Positions 34,301 to 45,571 of a stretch of DNA of 64,000 nt are shown piece after piece. The stretch's first letter is position 1. Each line of letters begins with the position of its first letter. The position numbers were made by a program, and so were the translations under genes. Origin of the DNA: Rothia santali (GTDB taxonomy: Bacteria > Actinomycetota > Actinomycetes > Actinomycetales > Micrococcaceae); NCBI RefSeq assembly GCF_024199905.1, contig NZ_JANAFB010000011.1, positions 1 through 64,000 on the forward strand, in the 5' to 3' direction. The notes under the pieces are model-generated. The model saw nothing but the letters and a program-made list of their open reading frames with translations. It was not told the origin of the DNA and made no database searches.

Positions 34301-35410
34301 TCAGCCGCCCGGTGTCGCCGAGGCGCTCGCCACCCGCTCCACCGGCGCGTCCGCCGTCTGGTCGATGAGGTCCAGGATCTCGTCGTAGTGCGAGGACTTC
34401 GCGTCGATCAGCGAGCCGTGGTCCTCACCGTCCATCAGGTGCAGGCTGCCCTGCCCGCCCTGCTGGGTGACGGCGTCGATGTACCGCCGCGAGTTCTCCG
34501 GGGCGACCGTGGTGTCCTTCGTCCCGTGGATGGCCACCACCGGGAGCGTGGTGTCGATGTTCTGGATCGGGTCGACGTCGGAGTAGCGCTCCGGGACCTG
34601 CTGCGGGGTGCCGCCGAGGACCTTCTCGATGCGGTCGTCCCCGTGCTCCGCGGCGTAAACCATGTCGAGCGGCCCGGCCAGTGAGACGACGCGCGTGGGG
34701 ACGAACTTCGGGTGCGCCCCGAGCTCGTGCTCCTCCGCCGAGTCGCGGGTCCCGGACCACATGGCCAGCTGCGCGCCGGCGCTGTGGCCGACCACCAGCT
34801 CGTCGTCGGTCGTGAACTCCGGGTGCTGCCGGCTCAGCTCCGGGACGAAGTCCAGGGCGGAGGCGACGTCGGTGAACGTCGTCGGCCAACCGCCCCCGGA
34901 CCCCACGCGGCGGTACTCGATGTTGTAGACCGCCATGCCGCGGTCCACCAGCGACTCCGCGTACGACTCGAAGTCCTTCGCCCCCGCCTGGTCCTGCCAC
35001 GAGCCGCCGTGGATCAGGACCACCAGCGGGACCGACTTCTCGGCGTGCTTCCCGGCCGGCAGGTACAGGTCGCCCCAGTTCTGGCTCGGATCCGCGGTCC
35101 CCCGGACCGGGTAGCTCACGCGCTGGACCAGGGGCTCGTCCCGCTCGGCGACGACCGGGCCGGTCGGCGTCGCGCCCGGTGTCGTCCCGGACGGCCCCGG
35201 TGAGGCGGAGGCCGACGCCGTGGCGGCCCGGCTCTCCGTGGCCGACGACGTCTCCGATGGCGACGCCGTGGCCGACATCGACCCCGTCGCCGAGGGTTCC
35301 GTCCCGTCTCCCGAGCCGTCCGAGGAGCACGAGGAGATCAGCAGCGCCAGCACCGCGCCGGCCGCGACGACGCCGGCCGCCCGCGCTCTGGAGTTTCGCA
35401 GGGGTTCCAT
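34301..35410 (-). CDS. Alpha/beta hydrolase lipoprotein
   Basis: The 369-residue protein has a lipobox (ALLISSC, Cys28), a Ser/Thr/Ala/Pro linker to about residue 85, and an alpha/beta hydrolase domain. It shows the oxyanion motif LIHGGSW, the nucleophile elbow VVGHSAGAQ, and a late HGTKDTTV and DGEDHGSLID that supply Asp and His. This matches surface esterases of the BD-FAE/carboxylesterase group acting on acetylated or ester substrates. A TGCCG repeat lies about 120 bases upstream of the start. Confidence 0.85.
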   Translation of the reverse strand: MEPLRNSRARAAGVVAAGAVLALLISSCSSDGSGDGTEPSATGSMSATASPSETSSATESRAATASASASPGPSGTTPGATPTGPVVAERDEPLVQRVSYPVRGTADPSQNWGDLYLPAGKHAEKSVPLVVLIHGGSWQDQAGAKDFESYAESLVDRGMAVYNIEYRRVGSGGGWPTTFTDVASALDFVPELSRQHPEFTTDDELVVGHSAGAQLAMWSGTRDSAEEHELGAHPKFVPTRVVSLAGPLDMVYAAEHGDDRIEKVLGGTPQQVPERYSDVDPIQNIDTTLPVVAIHGTKDTTVAPENSRRYIDAVTQQGGQGSLHLMDGEDHGSLIDAKSSHYDEILDLIDQTADAPVERVASASATPGG

Positions 35411-35532
35411 GGGCCTTCGCCTCGCCTTCCTCGATGCCGCCGACGGGGAGGCCGTCCGACCTTGTCAGGGTAGCAGTGAGTCGCATCACTCCACAGGCCG
35501 TCACGTCACCCGCAGTTCGCCACATCATGAGG

Positions 35533-35567
35533 TGCCGTGCCGTGCCGTGCCGTGCCGTGCCGTGCCG
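35533..35567. repeat. (TGCCG)7 pentanucleotide repeat
   Basis: Seven exact TGCCG units lie in the 214-base gap between nrdF and the lipoprotein hydrolase, 123 bases before the hydrolase start. The number of units could vary by slippage. I see no gene in the gap. Confidence 0.85.
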
Positions 35568-35624
35568 CCTCGCACCGCGTCCCATCCCGCGCGTCGTCGG
35601 ACCCCCGGATCCCTCGTTGCCCCC

Positions 35625-39011
<3,387 letters not shown>

Positions 39012-39015
<4 letters not shown>

Positions 39016-39584
39016 GGTCGGGTCCTTCCGTGGGCGGTCGATGAGGTCGGTGAGGTCGGTGAGGCGGGTGAGGCGGGTGAGGCGGGTGGGATCGGTGGGG
39101 CCGGCGGGATCGGTGAGGCCGCCGGGGCCGAGGCGGCCGCACCGGCCCAGAAGCGCTCGAGCCCGGCGTCGACCCGCTCGACGTCGCGTCCGGTCCCCAG
39201 CAGCTCGAAGCGGTACAGCTCCGGGACGCCGCACTTGGCGGCGATGAGGGGCCCGGCCAGGCAGTAGTACTCGCCGAAGTTGGTGTTGCCGGAGGTGATG
39301 ACGCCGCGCAGCAGGGCCCGGTTGGCGGGGTCGTTGAGGAACGCCCCGACCTGCTTGGGGACGGCGCCGGCGCGCTCGCCGCCGCCGTAGGTCGGGACCA
39401 CGAGCACGTAGGGGCGGGTGACCCGGATGCGGCCCTCGCGGCGCGGGCGCAGCGGGATGCGGGCCGCCGGGCGGGCGAGGCGCTCCACGAAGCGGCGGGT
39501 GTTGCCCGAGGCGCTGGAGAAGTACACCAGGTCCGGGCACTCCTCCGGCGGGATCTCGCGCAGGGCGGTCCCGGGGCGTTCCAT
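39012..39584 (-). CDS. nrdI: Class Ib ribonucleotide reductase flavodoxin NrdI
   Basis: The 190-residue protein has NrdI features: [17 protein letters not shown] (FMN phosphate loop), [28 protein letters not shown] and [14 protein letters not shown]. NrdI provides the oxidant that assembles the dimanganese-tyrosyl cofactor in NrdF. The last ~45 residues form a Pro/Ala/Ser-rich tail (repeats of PIPPA and SPASP) beyond the usual end, running into the start of nrdE. ATG 39584 is chosen; TTG 39605 is in frame upstream. No nrdH lies next to it. Confidence 0.9.
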
Positions 39585-39629
39585 GACTGCTGACGGTCGA
39601 TTCAAGGCACTCGTCCCCCTCGATGACGA

Positions 39630-39677
39630 CTACTACATGTTGTGCCGTCTCCGATGAGAGGCACCAGATATGGTTCT
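39630..39677 (-). promoter_or_regulatory. Putative tandem NrdR boxes upstream of nrdI
   Basis: CTACTACATGTTGTGC (about 39629-39644) and ACCAGATATGGTTCT (39663-39677) resemble NrdR boxes (ACACwATATwGTGT-like half-palindromes). Their centres are about 32 bases apart, the three-turn spacing reported for NrdR pairs. They lie 46-93 bases before the nrdI ATG. Confidence 0.6.
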
Positions 39678-39719
39678 ATCATGGACGGCTCGTTTAATCT
39701 ACGTCGTGCCTGTCTTGCA

Positions 39720-39739
39720 AAGTACGTTGGAACGTACTT
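39720..39739. promoter_or_regulatory. Inverted repeat AAGTACGTT-GG-AACGTACTT
   Basis: Perfect 9-base arms around GG, overlapping a possible plus-strand promoter (TTGCAA just upstream, TTAGGG after the repeat). It could be the operator of an unknown regulator for the gene at 39932. From 39740 to 39931 I see no gene, only GC-rich leader. Confidence 0.6.
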
Positions 39740-39931
39740 AGGGTGGAGGCGGTGCCCGGGGGTGCCGTCCGGTCGGCATCGAGGGGAGATCCGAGTGGGC
39801 GGCGCACCATCCGCCGGGCGCCCGTCGGAAGCCTCCCGGGGGCGACGTCGGGCGCCCGGTGGACATGCCCCCGGGGCACCCCGCGGTCCCGTCCTGGGAC
39901 CGCCTGACGCCCGACCGCAAGGAGAGAGCCC

Positions 39932-40330
39932 GTGAGCCAGACCCTGACGCCCGAGATGAAGGAGCTGCTGGCCGCGCAGCTGCCGGTCCTCGCGACCGTG
40001 ACCGACGCCGAGACGCCCAACATCGGGCCGAAGCGCACGCTGCGCGTCTACGACGACTCGACGCTGATCTTCAACGAGAACACCGCGGGCCGGCACCTGG
40101 AGAACATCCGCTCGGGCTCGCGCGTGGCCGTCGCGGTGATCGACCGCGAGGCGCCGGACGGCTACCGCTTCCTCGGCCGCGCGGAGGTCCACGAGGAGGG
40201 GCCCGTGCTGGAGGAGGCCGCCGAGTTCGCCCGGGGGCGCGGCGGGGCGCCGCCGAAGGCCGCGGTGCTCGTCCGGATCGAGGAGATCTACTCGCTCAGG
40301 CCGGGGCCGACGGCGGGGAAGCGGGTCTGA
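39932..40330 (+). CDS. Pyridoxamine 5'-phosphate oxidase-family protein
   Basis: GTG 39932 follows AAGGAGAG. The 132-residue protein has the split-barrel flavin-binding fold: LAAQLPVLATVTDAETPNIGPKRTLRVYDDSTLIFNEN is the flavin-contact region, and VAVAVIDREAPDGYRFLGRAEV is the second strand pair. Small members of this family bind FMN or F420 and reduce or degrade small molecules; the true PdxH residues are absent. It stands alone, downstream of a strong palindrome. Confidence 0.82.
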   Translation: MSQTLTPEMKELLAAQLPVLATVTDAETPNIGPKRTLRVYDDSTLIFNENTAGRHLENIRSGSRVAVAVIDREAPDGYRFLGRAEVHEEGPVLEEAAEFARGRGGAPPKAAVLVRIEEIYSLRPGPTAGKRV

Positions 40331-40360
40331 GCTGCGGGGCGGCCTTCGCGGGGCGATTCG

Positions 40361-40388
40361 CCCGGGGCCCGTCGACTTGGGCCCCGGG
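40361..40388. terminator. Hairpin terminator between convergent genes
   Basis: Ten-base arms CCCGGGGCCC and GGGCCCCGGG enclose an 8-base loop (GTCGACTT), between the stops of the 39932 gene and the M20 amidohydrolase gene. Probably used from both sides. Confidence 0.7.
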
Positions 40389-40394
40389 GGCTAT

Positions 40395-41585
40395 TCAGCC
40401 CTCCGGCTCCCCGAGGTACTCGAGGGCCGTGAGGGCGAGCGCCGCCGCGCCGTCGGCGATGGCGCGGTCCGCGGCCTCGCCGACGCAGTGCGCCTCGAAG
40501 TCGGGCTGGTGGTTGGCGGCCGGGTAGCAGCCGAGCCCGATGTACGGGTGGATCGCGGGCACGACCTGCGAGACGTTGCCCATGTCCGTCGAGGCGCGGT
40601 TCATGGTCGCGTGCTCGGGCGGGGCGTCGAAGCGGCGGCCGAGCGACTCGGCCTGCCGCTGGTAGATCTCGAGGGCTCGGTGCTCGGTGCGGAACTCCGC
40701 GTAGGGCTCCGACTCCGGGGTGATCGTCAGCTCGCACCCGGTGGCCAGGGCGCCCGCTCGGAAGCAGCGCTCCACGCGCGCCTGGACGCCTTCGAGCTCC
40801 GCGAGCGTGCCCGCCCGGACGTACCACCGGCCGTCGGTGCGGTCCGGGATCGCGTTGGGCGCCTGGCCGCCGGTGGTCTGGATGCCGTGCACCCGCGTGT
40901 CCGGCGGGAGCTGCTGGCGCAGCAGCCCCAGCGACGTCTGGGCGATGAGGAACGCGTCGTTGGCGTTCACCCCGCGGTCCGGGTAGGCGCCGGCGTGCGC
41001 CGACCGGCCGCGGTACTCGATGTGGCTGTGGGAGACGGCGAACGGGCGGGCCTCCGCCCAGTCGACCGGGCTCGGGTGGACCATGAGCGCGAGGTCGAGC
41101 CCCGCGAAGGCGCCCTTCTTCAGCAGCTCGATCTTCCCGCCCCCGCCCTCCTCGGCCGGCGTCCCGTAGACCTCGACCGTGAGGTCGCGCTCCTCCGCGA
41201 ACCCGGCCAACGCCGCGGCCGCCCCCACCGAGGCCGCGGTGATGATGTTGTGCCCGCAGGCGTGGCCGAGCCCGGGCAGCGCGTCGTACTCCGCCATGAG
41301 CCCGACGCGGCGGCGGCCCGTGCCGAGGCGGGCGCGGATCGCCGTCGGGAAGCCGAGGTATGACGTCGTGACCTCGAACCCGTGCCCCGCGAGGGCCTCC
41401 GCCGTCCAGGCCGCGGCCCGGTGCTCCTGCCAGGCGACCTCGGGGTGCGCGTGGAGGCGCTCCGAGAGGTCGGTCAGCGCGGGGGCCGCGGACGCGATGC
41501 TCGCGAGGACGCGGGAGCGGGCGGCGGCGTCGTCGTCCGGGCGCGGGGCGGGGGCAGCCGTGCGGGCGTGCGGGTCAGCGGTCAT
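40395..41585 (-). CDS. M20 family amidohydrolase (AbgB-like)
   Basis: The 396-residue protein carries M20D amidohydrolase motifs: LHAHPEVAWQEHRAA, LMAEYDALPGLGHACGHNI (metal-site Asp, His, Cys-Gly-His), GTPAEEGGGGK (Glu-Glu) and STDMGNVSQVVP. Relatives cleave N-acyl or p-aminobenzoyl amino acids. It is the last gene of an operon with a flavin monooxygenase, RidA and DUF1028, and its start overlaps the preceding gene by 11 bases. It probably hydrolyses an amide in the same catabolic route. Confidence 0.88.
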   Translation of the reverse strand: MTADPHARTAAPAPRPDDDAAARSRVLASIASAAPALTDLSERLHAHPEVAWQEHRAAAWTAEALAGHGFEVTTSYLGFPTAIRARLGTGRRRVGLMAEYDALPGLGHACGHNIITAASVGAAAALAGFAEERDLTVEVYGTPAEEGGGGKIELLKKGAFAGLDLALMVHPSPVDWAEARPFAVSHSHIEYRGRSAHAGAYPDRGVNANDAFLIAQTSLGLLRQQLPPDTRVHGIQTTGGQAPNAIPDRTDGRWYVRAGTLAELEGVQARVERCFRAGALATGCELTITPESEPYAEFRTEHRALEIYQRQAESLGRRFDAPPEHATMNRASTDMGNVSQVVPAIHPYIGLGCYPAANHQPDFEAHCVGEAADRAIADGAAALALTALEYLGEPEG

Positions 41586-42261
41586 CGCCGGGCACCCCGT
41601 ATCCCGCCGACGCCGCCGGATCCAGGGCCCTGACCACGTAGTCCTCCCGCTGGGGGAGCCAGACCTGGAGGAGCCGCTCGAGCTCGGCGACGGGGTCCTC
41701 GTGCCAGTCGACCCGGAGGTCCGTGTCCCGCCAGCCGTGGCCGGAGACCACGGAGACCCCGGCGGAGCGGACCGGACCGGCCTCACCCCCGGCGTCCAGC
41801 CCGGCGCGGAGCCCGGCCACCAGGCGGGTCTCGAGCTCGCCGCCGGTCCGCTCGAAGGCCTCGCAGACCGCCTTGGGGACGCCGTCGTGCGCCAGCATGT
41901 TGCCGGCGCTCACGCACGCGCCTGCGTCCTCGCCCCCGGCGCTCGCGCCTCCGTGCGTGCCCAGGGTGCCGGCCCCGCTGAAGACCGCGGAGCCGCCGCG
42001 CCGGTCGAGCACCACGAGCTGGCGGAACGACGCGGTCCCCTCCCGGGTGACCACGCGGTCCAGGGCCTCCTGGGCGCCCAGCCCCTCCTCGAGGAGGTCC
42101 AGGAGCGCCCCGCCCAGCCGCGGGTCGGTGATGTTCTGGGAGCTCACGGCCCCCACGCCGTCCCGCAGGTGCGCGCAGCGGGCCGCGACCGCCGGGGACG
42201 AGGAGGAGACGGCGATGCCAAACCGGCCGCGGCCGTCGGTCCCCGCGATGCTGAAGGTCAT
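41575..42261 (-). CDS. DUF1028 family protein
   Basis: The 228-residue protein begins MTFSIAGTDGRGRFGIAVSSSSPAVAARC and contains SSQNITDPRLGGALLDLLEEGLGAQEAL, CVSAGNMLAHDGV and DLRVDWHEDPVAELERLL, all typical of the DUF1028 family, which has an Ntn-hydrolase-like fold. Function is not established. The GNML segment and the N-terminal segment are conserved. The gene overlaps RidA upstream by four bases and the amidohydrolase downstream by eleven. Confidence 0.85.
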   Translation of the reverse strand: MTFSIAGTDGRGRFGIAVSSSSPAVAARCAHLRDGVGAVSSQNITDPRLGGALLDLLEEGLGAQEALDRVVTREGTASFRQLVVLDRRGGSAVFSGAGTLGTHGGASAGGEDAGACVSAGNMLAHDGVPKAVCEAFERTGGELETRLVAGLRAGLDAGGEAGPVRSAGVSVVSGHGWRDTDLRVDWHEDPVAELERLLQVWLPQREDYVVRALDPAASAGYGVPGDDR

Positions 42262-42680
42262 GACCGCTCCCCGTTCGAGAGCACGGCCGTCGCGTCGATC
42301 TCGACCAGCCACTCGGGACGTGCCAGCGCATCCACGACCAGCCCGGTGGAGACCGGGTAGACCCCCTTCAGCCACCGCCCCATGACCCGGTACACCGGCT
42401 CCCGGTAGCGGATGTCCGTCAGGTAGACGACCACCTTGACGAGATCCTCGAGGGTCCCGCCGGCCTCCTCCATGAGGAGCGCGATGTTGGCCATGGCCTT
42501 CTCGGCCTGGGCCTCGACGTCGCCCACGCCCACCGACTCGCGGGTGTCCAGGTCCTGGCCGATCTGGCCGCGGAGGTAGACCGTGCCCCCGGCGACGACC
42601 GCCTGGCACAGGTCGTTGTCCAGGTTCTGCTCCGGGTAGGTCTCCTGGGTGTTGAACGGGCGGATGCGCGTGTGCTTCAT
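42258..42680 (-). CDS. RidA/YjgF family protein (enamine/imine deaminase)
   Basis: The 140-residue protein has a RidA fold: LDNDLCQAVVAGGTVYLRGQIGQDLDTRE, QAEKAMANIALLMEEAGGTLEDLVKVVVYLTDIRYREPVY and a PVSTGLVVDALARPEWLVEIDATAV end. The Arg usual in IEVDAIA of active RidA is not seen in this last strand; the sequence reads ARPEWLVEIDA, so the Arg lies just before. RidA hydrolyses reactive enamine/imine intermediates, which fits an operon that includes an amine- or imine-producing oxidation. Confidence 0.88.
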   Translation of the reverse strand: MKHTRIRPFNTQETYPEQNLDNDLCQAVVAGGTVYLRGQIGQDLDTRESVGVGDVEAQAEKAMANIALLMEEAGGTLEDLVKVVVYLTDIRYREPVYRVMGRWLKGVYPVSTGLVVDALARPEWLVEIDATAVLSNGERS

Positions 42681-42766
42681 CGGGTGCCTTCTTCCTCTGG
42701 TGGTGCTGTCGTCGGGGATGGGGTCGGAGATGTCGTCGTCGGGACTGTCGCGGCCGGTCCGCGGGC

Positions 42767-44059
42767 TCAGGCCCGCGCGCCGCTCCGCGCGGGCCGGCGC
42801 TGCTCGGCCTCCGCCGGGCTGTACCGCTGGTACCCGCGCTGGATCTCGATGTGGTCGGCGATGTAGCGGGCGTCGTGCCAGACGCCCCAGATGAAGCTCG
42901 AGCCCCTGCGGGACTGCCACGGCAGCCCGAGGAAGTACACGCCCGGCTCCGAGGAGACGCCGCGTTGATGCCGCGGGCGGCCCCGCTCGTCGACGGCGTC
43001 GACCTCCAGCCAGCCGTAGTCCACCGCGTAGCCGGTGGCCCAGACGACGGAGGCGAGGCCGGCCTCCGCGACGTCGAGCTCGAGGAGGGGGTCGGTCACG
43101 CACGGCGGTTCCGGGGCCAGCCGGTGGGCCTCCGGCTCCTCGGGGAGGTCGAGGCCGTTGCGCTCGACGTAGGCGTCGGCCTCCTCGAGGAGGGAGAGGT
43201 AGTCGGCGTCGCCGCGAGCGATGTTCCGGCCCAGGTCCTCCGCGAAGCGCAGCGTCCCGTCGGCGTAGCCGGTCGCGCGGCCGAGCAGCTGGATGCCGCT
43301 CGCGGCGAGCGAGCGGAAGTCCACGGTGTGCCCGCCCCGGGCGCCGCTGACGGAGATCGTGACGTGCTCCGCGCCCTGCGGGGGCGCCGAGGCCTCCCAC
43401 TTGTCCAGGACCCCGAGCCACCAAACGAAGTCGCGGCCGCGGTAGCGGCGGGGCGGGCGGTCGTGCGGCCCGACGGCGAGGTACACCCGGCGCCCCGCCC
43501 GGTGCAGCTCGTCCGCGATCTGCACCCCGGAGGAGCCCGCCCCCACGACCAGGACCGCGCCCTCGGGCAGCTGTGCGGGGTTGCGGTAGTCGCTCGAGTG
43601 GATCTGGTGCAGCCCCGCCTCGGGCGGGACGACGGCGGGCAGGACCGGCCGCTGGAAGGGCCCGGTGGCCGCCACGACGTAGCGCGCGTCCACGGTCCCC
43701 TCGGAGGTCTCCGCGCGGAAGCCGGGCCGGCCCGGGAGTCGCCGCACCGAGGTGACCTCGACGCCGCAGCGGATGGGCGCGCCGATCATCTCGGCGTACC
43801 GGGCGAAGTAGTCCGCGACCTGGTCCTTCGTCGCGAACCCGTCGGGGGAGACGCCGTCGAACTCCAGGCCGGGGAAGCGGTCGTGCCAGGCGGGGCCGTT
43901 GGCCACCAGGGAGTCCCAGCGGCCGGTGCGCCAGCGCTCGGCGATGCGGTCCCGCTCCAGCACGAGGTGCGGCACGCCGCGGGCGCTCAGGTGCTCGCTC
44001 ATCGCCACGCCGGCCTGGCCCGCGCCGACGACGAGCACCTCGGTTTCCTGATGCGACAT
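42767..44059 (-). CDS. Flavin-containing monooxygenase (CzcO/YUCCA-like)
   Basis: ATG 44059 follows GAAGG; 430 residues. It has an FAD loop (VLVVGAGQAGVAMSEHL), RWDSLVANGPAWHDRFPGLEF, a second NADPH loop (VLVVGAGSSGVQIADEL), a class B-like IHSSDYRNP and VVWATGYAVDYGWLE near the end. These enzymes insert oxygen into nucleophilic N or S atoms or decarboxylate keto acids. It is the first gene of the operon and is divergent from a LysR gene. Its role is probably to start oxidation of an N-containing compound. Confidence 0.88.
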   Translation of the reverse strand: MSHQETEVLVVGAGQAGVAMSEHLSARGVPHLVLERDRIAERWRTGRWDSLVANGPAWHDRFPGLEFDGVSPDGFATKDQVADYFARYAEMIGAPIRCGVEVTSVRRLPGRPGFRAETSEGTVDARYVVAATGPFQRPVLPAVVPPEAGLHQIHSSDYRNPAQLPEGAVLVVGAGSSGVQIADELHRAGRRVYLAVGPHDRPPRRYRGRDFVWWLGVLDKWEASAPPQGAEHVTISVSGARGGHTVDFRSLAASGIQLLGRATGYADGTLRFAEDLGRNIARGDADYLSLLEEADAYVERNGLDLPEEPEAHRLAPEPPCVTDPLLELDVAEAGLASVVWATGYAVDYGWLEVDAVDERGRPRHQRGVSSEPGVYFLGLPWQSRRGSSFIWGVWHDARYIADHIEIQRGYQRYSPAEAEQRRPARSGARA

Positions 44060-44223
44060 CCTTCGATCCCCGCTTCCGTGAGTCCGTGACCCCGCCGGGC
44101 CGCGAGGAGAGTGTGCCGGGACCGCAGCGTGGGACGACGCCGGTGGGAAGGGTCTCCTGCCGGTGGCCGTCGCCGCGGGGGCGGTCCGGGTGCTCATCAG
44201 TCTCGGCCCGGCCGCCGTGGGGA

Positions 44224-44237
44224 TTCAAATAGTTGAA
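44224..44237. promoter_or_regulatory. LysR-type binding site TTCAA-N4-TTGAA
   Basis: TTCAAATAGTTGAA is a palindrome with the T-N11-A core of LysR boxes, in a low-GC island (44220-44300) between the flavin monooxygenase and LysR genes. The 300-base gap holds no gene. Confidence 0.6.
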
Positions 44238-44361
44238 AGTGCGGAGGTCCATCGAAAAAACAGATGTAAAATTCGGCGAAACATCAACGAAACGGATGTG
44301 TGCTCGTGGCGGGTGCGCGGCGAGGCCCGCGGCATCGCGGCCGAGGAGGGAGTGATCGGAC

Positions 44362-45285
44362 ATGGCGGGACCCCGGGACGGACTGACCCTCAGTCAGCTC
44401 AGGTACTTCGTGCGGACCGCGGAGCTCGGCTCCATGACGGCGTCGGCGGCGGAGCTGTACGTCGCGCAGTCGGCCGTCTCGGCGGCGATCGCGCAGCTGG
44501 AGTCCGCCGTCGGCTGCGAGCTGTTGCTGCGGCAGCGCTCCCGCGGCGTCGTGCTCACCGAGCGGGGCCGCGCCTTCTACGCCTCCGCCCTGGGGATCCT
44601 CGCCGCGGTGGACGACGCCGTGGACACCCTGGGGTCCGAGCGGCTCTCCGGCGCCCTGACCGCGGGGTGCTTCACCACGCTGGCCCCGTTCTGGCTCCCC
44701 GAGATCCACGAGCGGCTCACCTCCGCCTACCCCGCCCTGGACGTGCGGATCCGCGAGGTCACGGGCGACGAGGTCGAGCAGCTGCTCCTCCGCCGGGAGA
44801 TGGAGGCGGTCCTGACCTACAGCTTCGACTACGGCCGGGACATCGACCTCCTGCGGCTCAGCGAGGCCCCGCTCTACGCGGCGCTGCCGGAGGGCAGCCC
44901 GCTCGCGCGACGGGACGCCGTGACCCTGGGGGAGCTGGCCGCCCTGCCGCTGATCCTGCTGGACATGGGCAAGAGCGCCAACTACTTCCTCTCGATCTTC
45001 CACGACGCGCGGCTGCGCCCCGAGGTCCACCAGCGGTTCGAGAACTTCGAGGTGGTCCGCTCCATGGTGGCCCGCGGGCACGGCTACACGATCCTGAACC
45101 AGACGCCGGCCCACGACCTCACCAACGAGGGCCGGCGGATCGTGCGGGTCCCGATCTCCGACGCGCGCTCCACGCTGCGGGTCGGGGTGGCCCACCGCCG
45201 GGGCGAGCGGCTCTCCCGCAAGGGCCAGGCCTTCGTGGACGCCTGCCGCGAGGCCCTCGGGGACGGCCCAGCGGCCTCCGGCTGA
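44362..45285 (+). CDS. LysR-family transcriptional regulator 1
   Basis: The 307-residue protein has a LysR helix-turn-helix (LSQLRYFVRTAELGSMTASAAELYVAQSAVSAAIAQLESAVG, residues ~10-52) and a ligand-binding domain. It lies divergent from the FMO-RidA-DUF1028-M20 operon, the usual LysR layout. The second LysR at 47071 is clearly related (both have a YFLSLF or YFLSIF motif followed by PEVH/PDVR-H-R), suggesting a duplicated regulatory pair around the MHS transporter. Confidence 0.9.
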   Translation: MAGPRDGLTLSQLRYFVRTAELGSMTASAAELYVAQSAVSAAIAQLESAVGCELLLRQRSRGVVLTERGRAFYASALGILAAVDDAVDTLGSERLSGALTAGCFTTLAPFWLPEIHERLTSAYPALDVRIREVTGDEVEQLLLRREMEAVLTYSFDYGRDIDLLRLSEAPLYAALPEGSPLARRDAVTLGELAALPLILLDMGKSANYFLSIFHDARLRPEVHQRFENFEVVRSMVARGHGYTILNQTPAHDLTNEGRRIVRVPISDARSTLRVGVAHRRGERLSRKGQAFVDACREALGDGPAASG

Positions 45286-45571
45286 CCCCGGGCTCGGGGG
45301 CCTTGTCCGGGGCCTTCCCGGCACCTGCCGGGGCGCCGCCCGCACCCCTCCCGGTGCGCCGCCCCACCCCTCCGGGTGCCCTGCCTGCCCCCTCCCAGCA
45401 CCTCGTCCGCACCCCTCCCGGCGAGGTTTTACCTGCCCGAAACCGGCCCTTCACGGTATGCGTTTCTTCGATGGGTCCATCTGAATAAGTCAATGGTGGT
45501 GGAGCAGCTCACAGCCCTAACGTGGGTTCCCAACGAACCGCAGGCCCCCGGGCCGGACATGAGGAGGACGC
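45286..45571. other. Intergenic region with imperfect C-rich repeats
   Basis: The first 140 bases are diverged copies of a GCACCCCTCCCGG-like unit without coding potential. From about 45430 the composition is less GC-rich, with possible promoter elements for the MHS transporter gene; no gene found. Confidence 0.5.
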
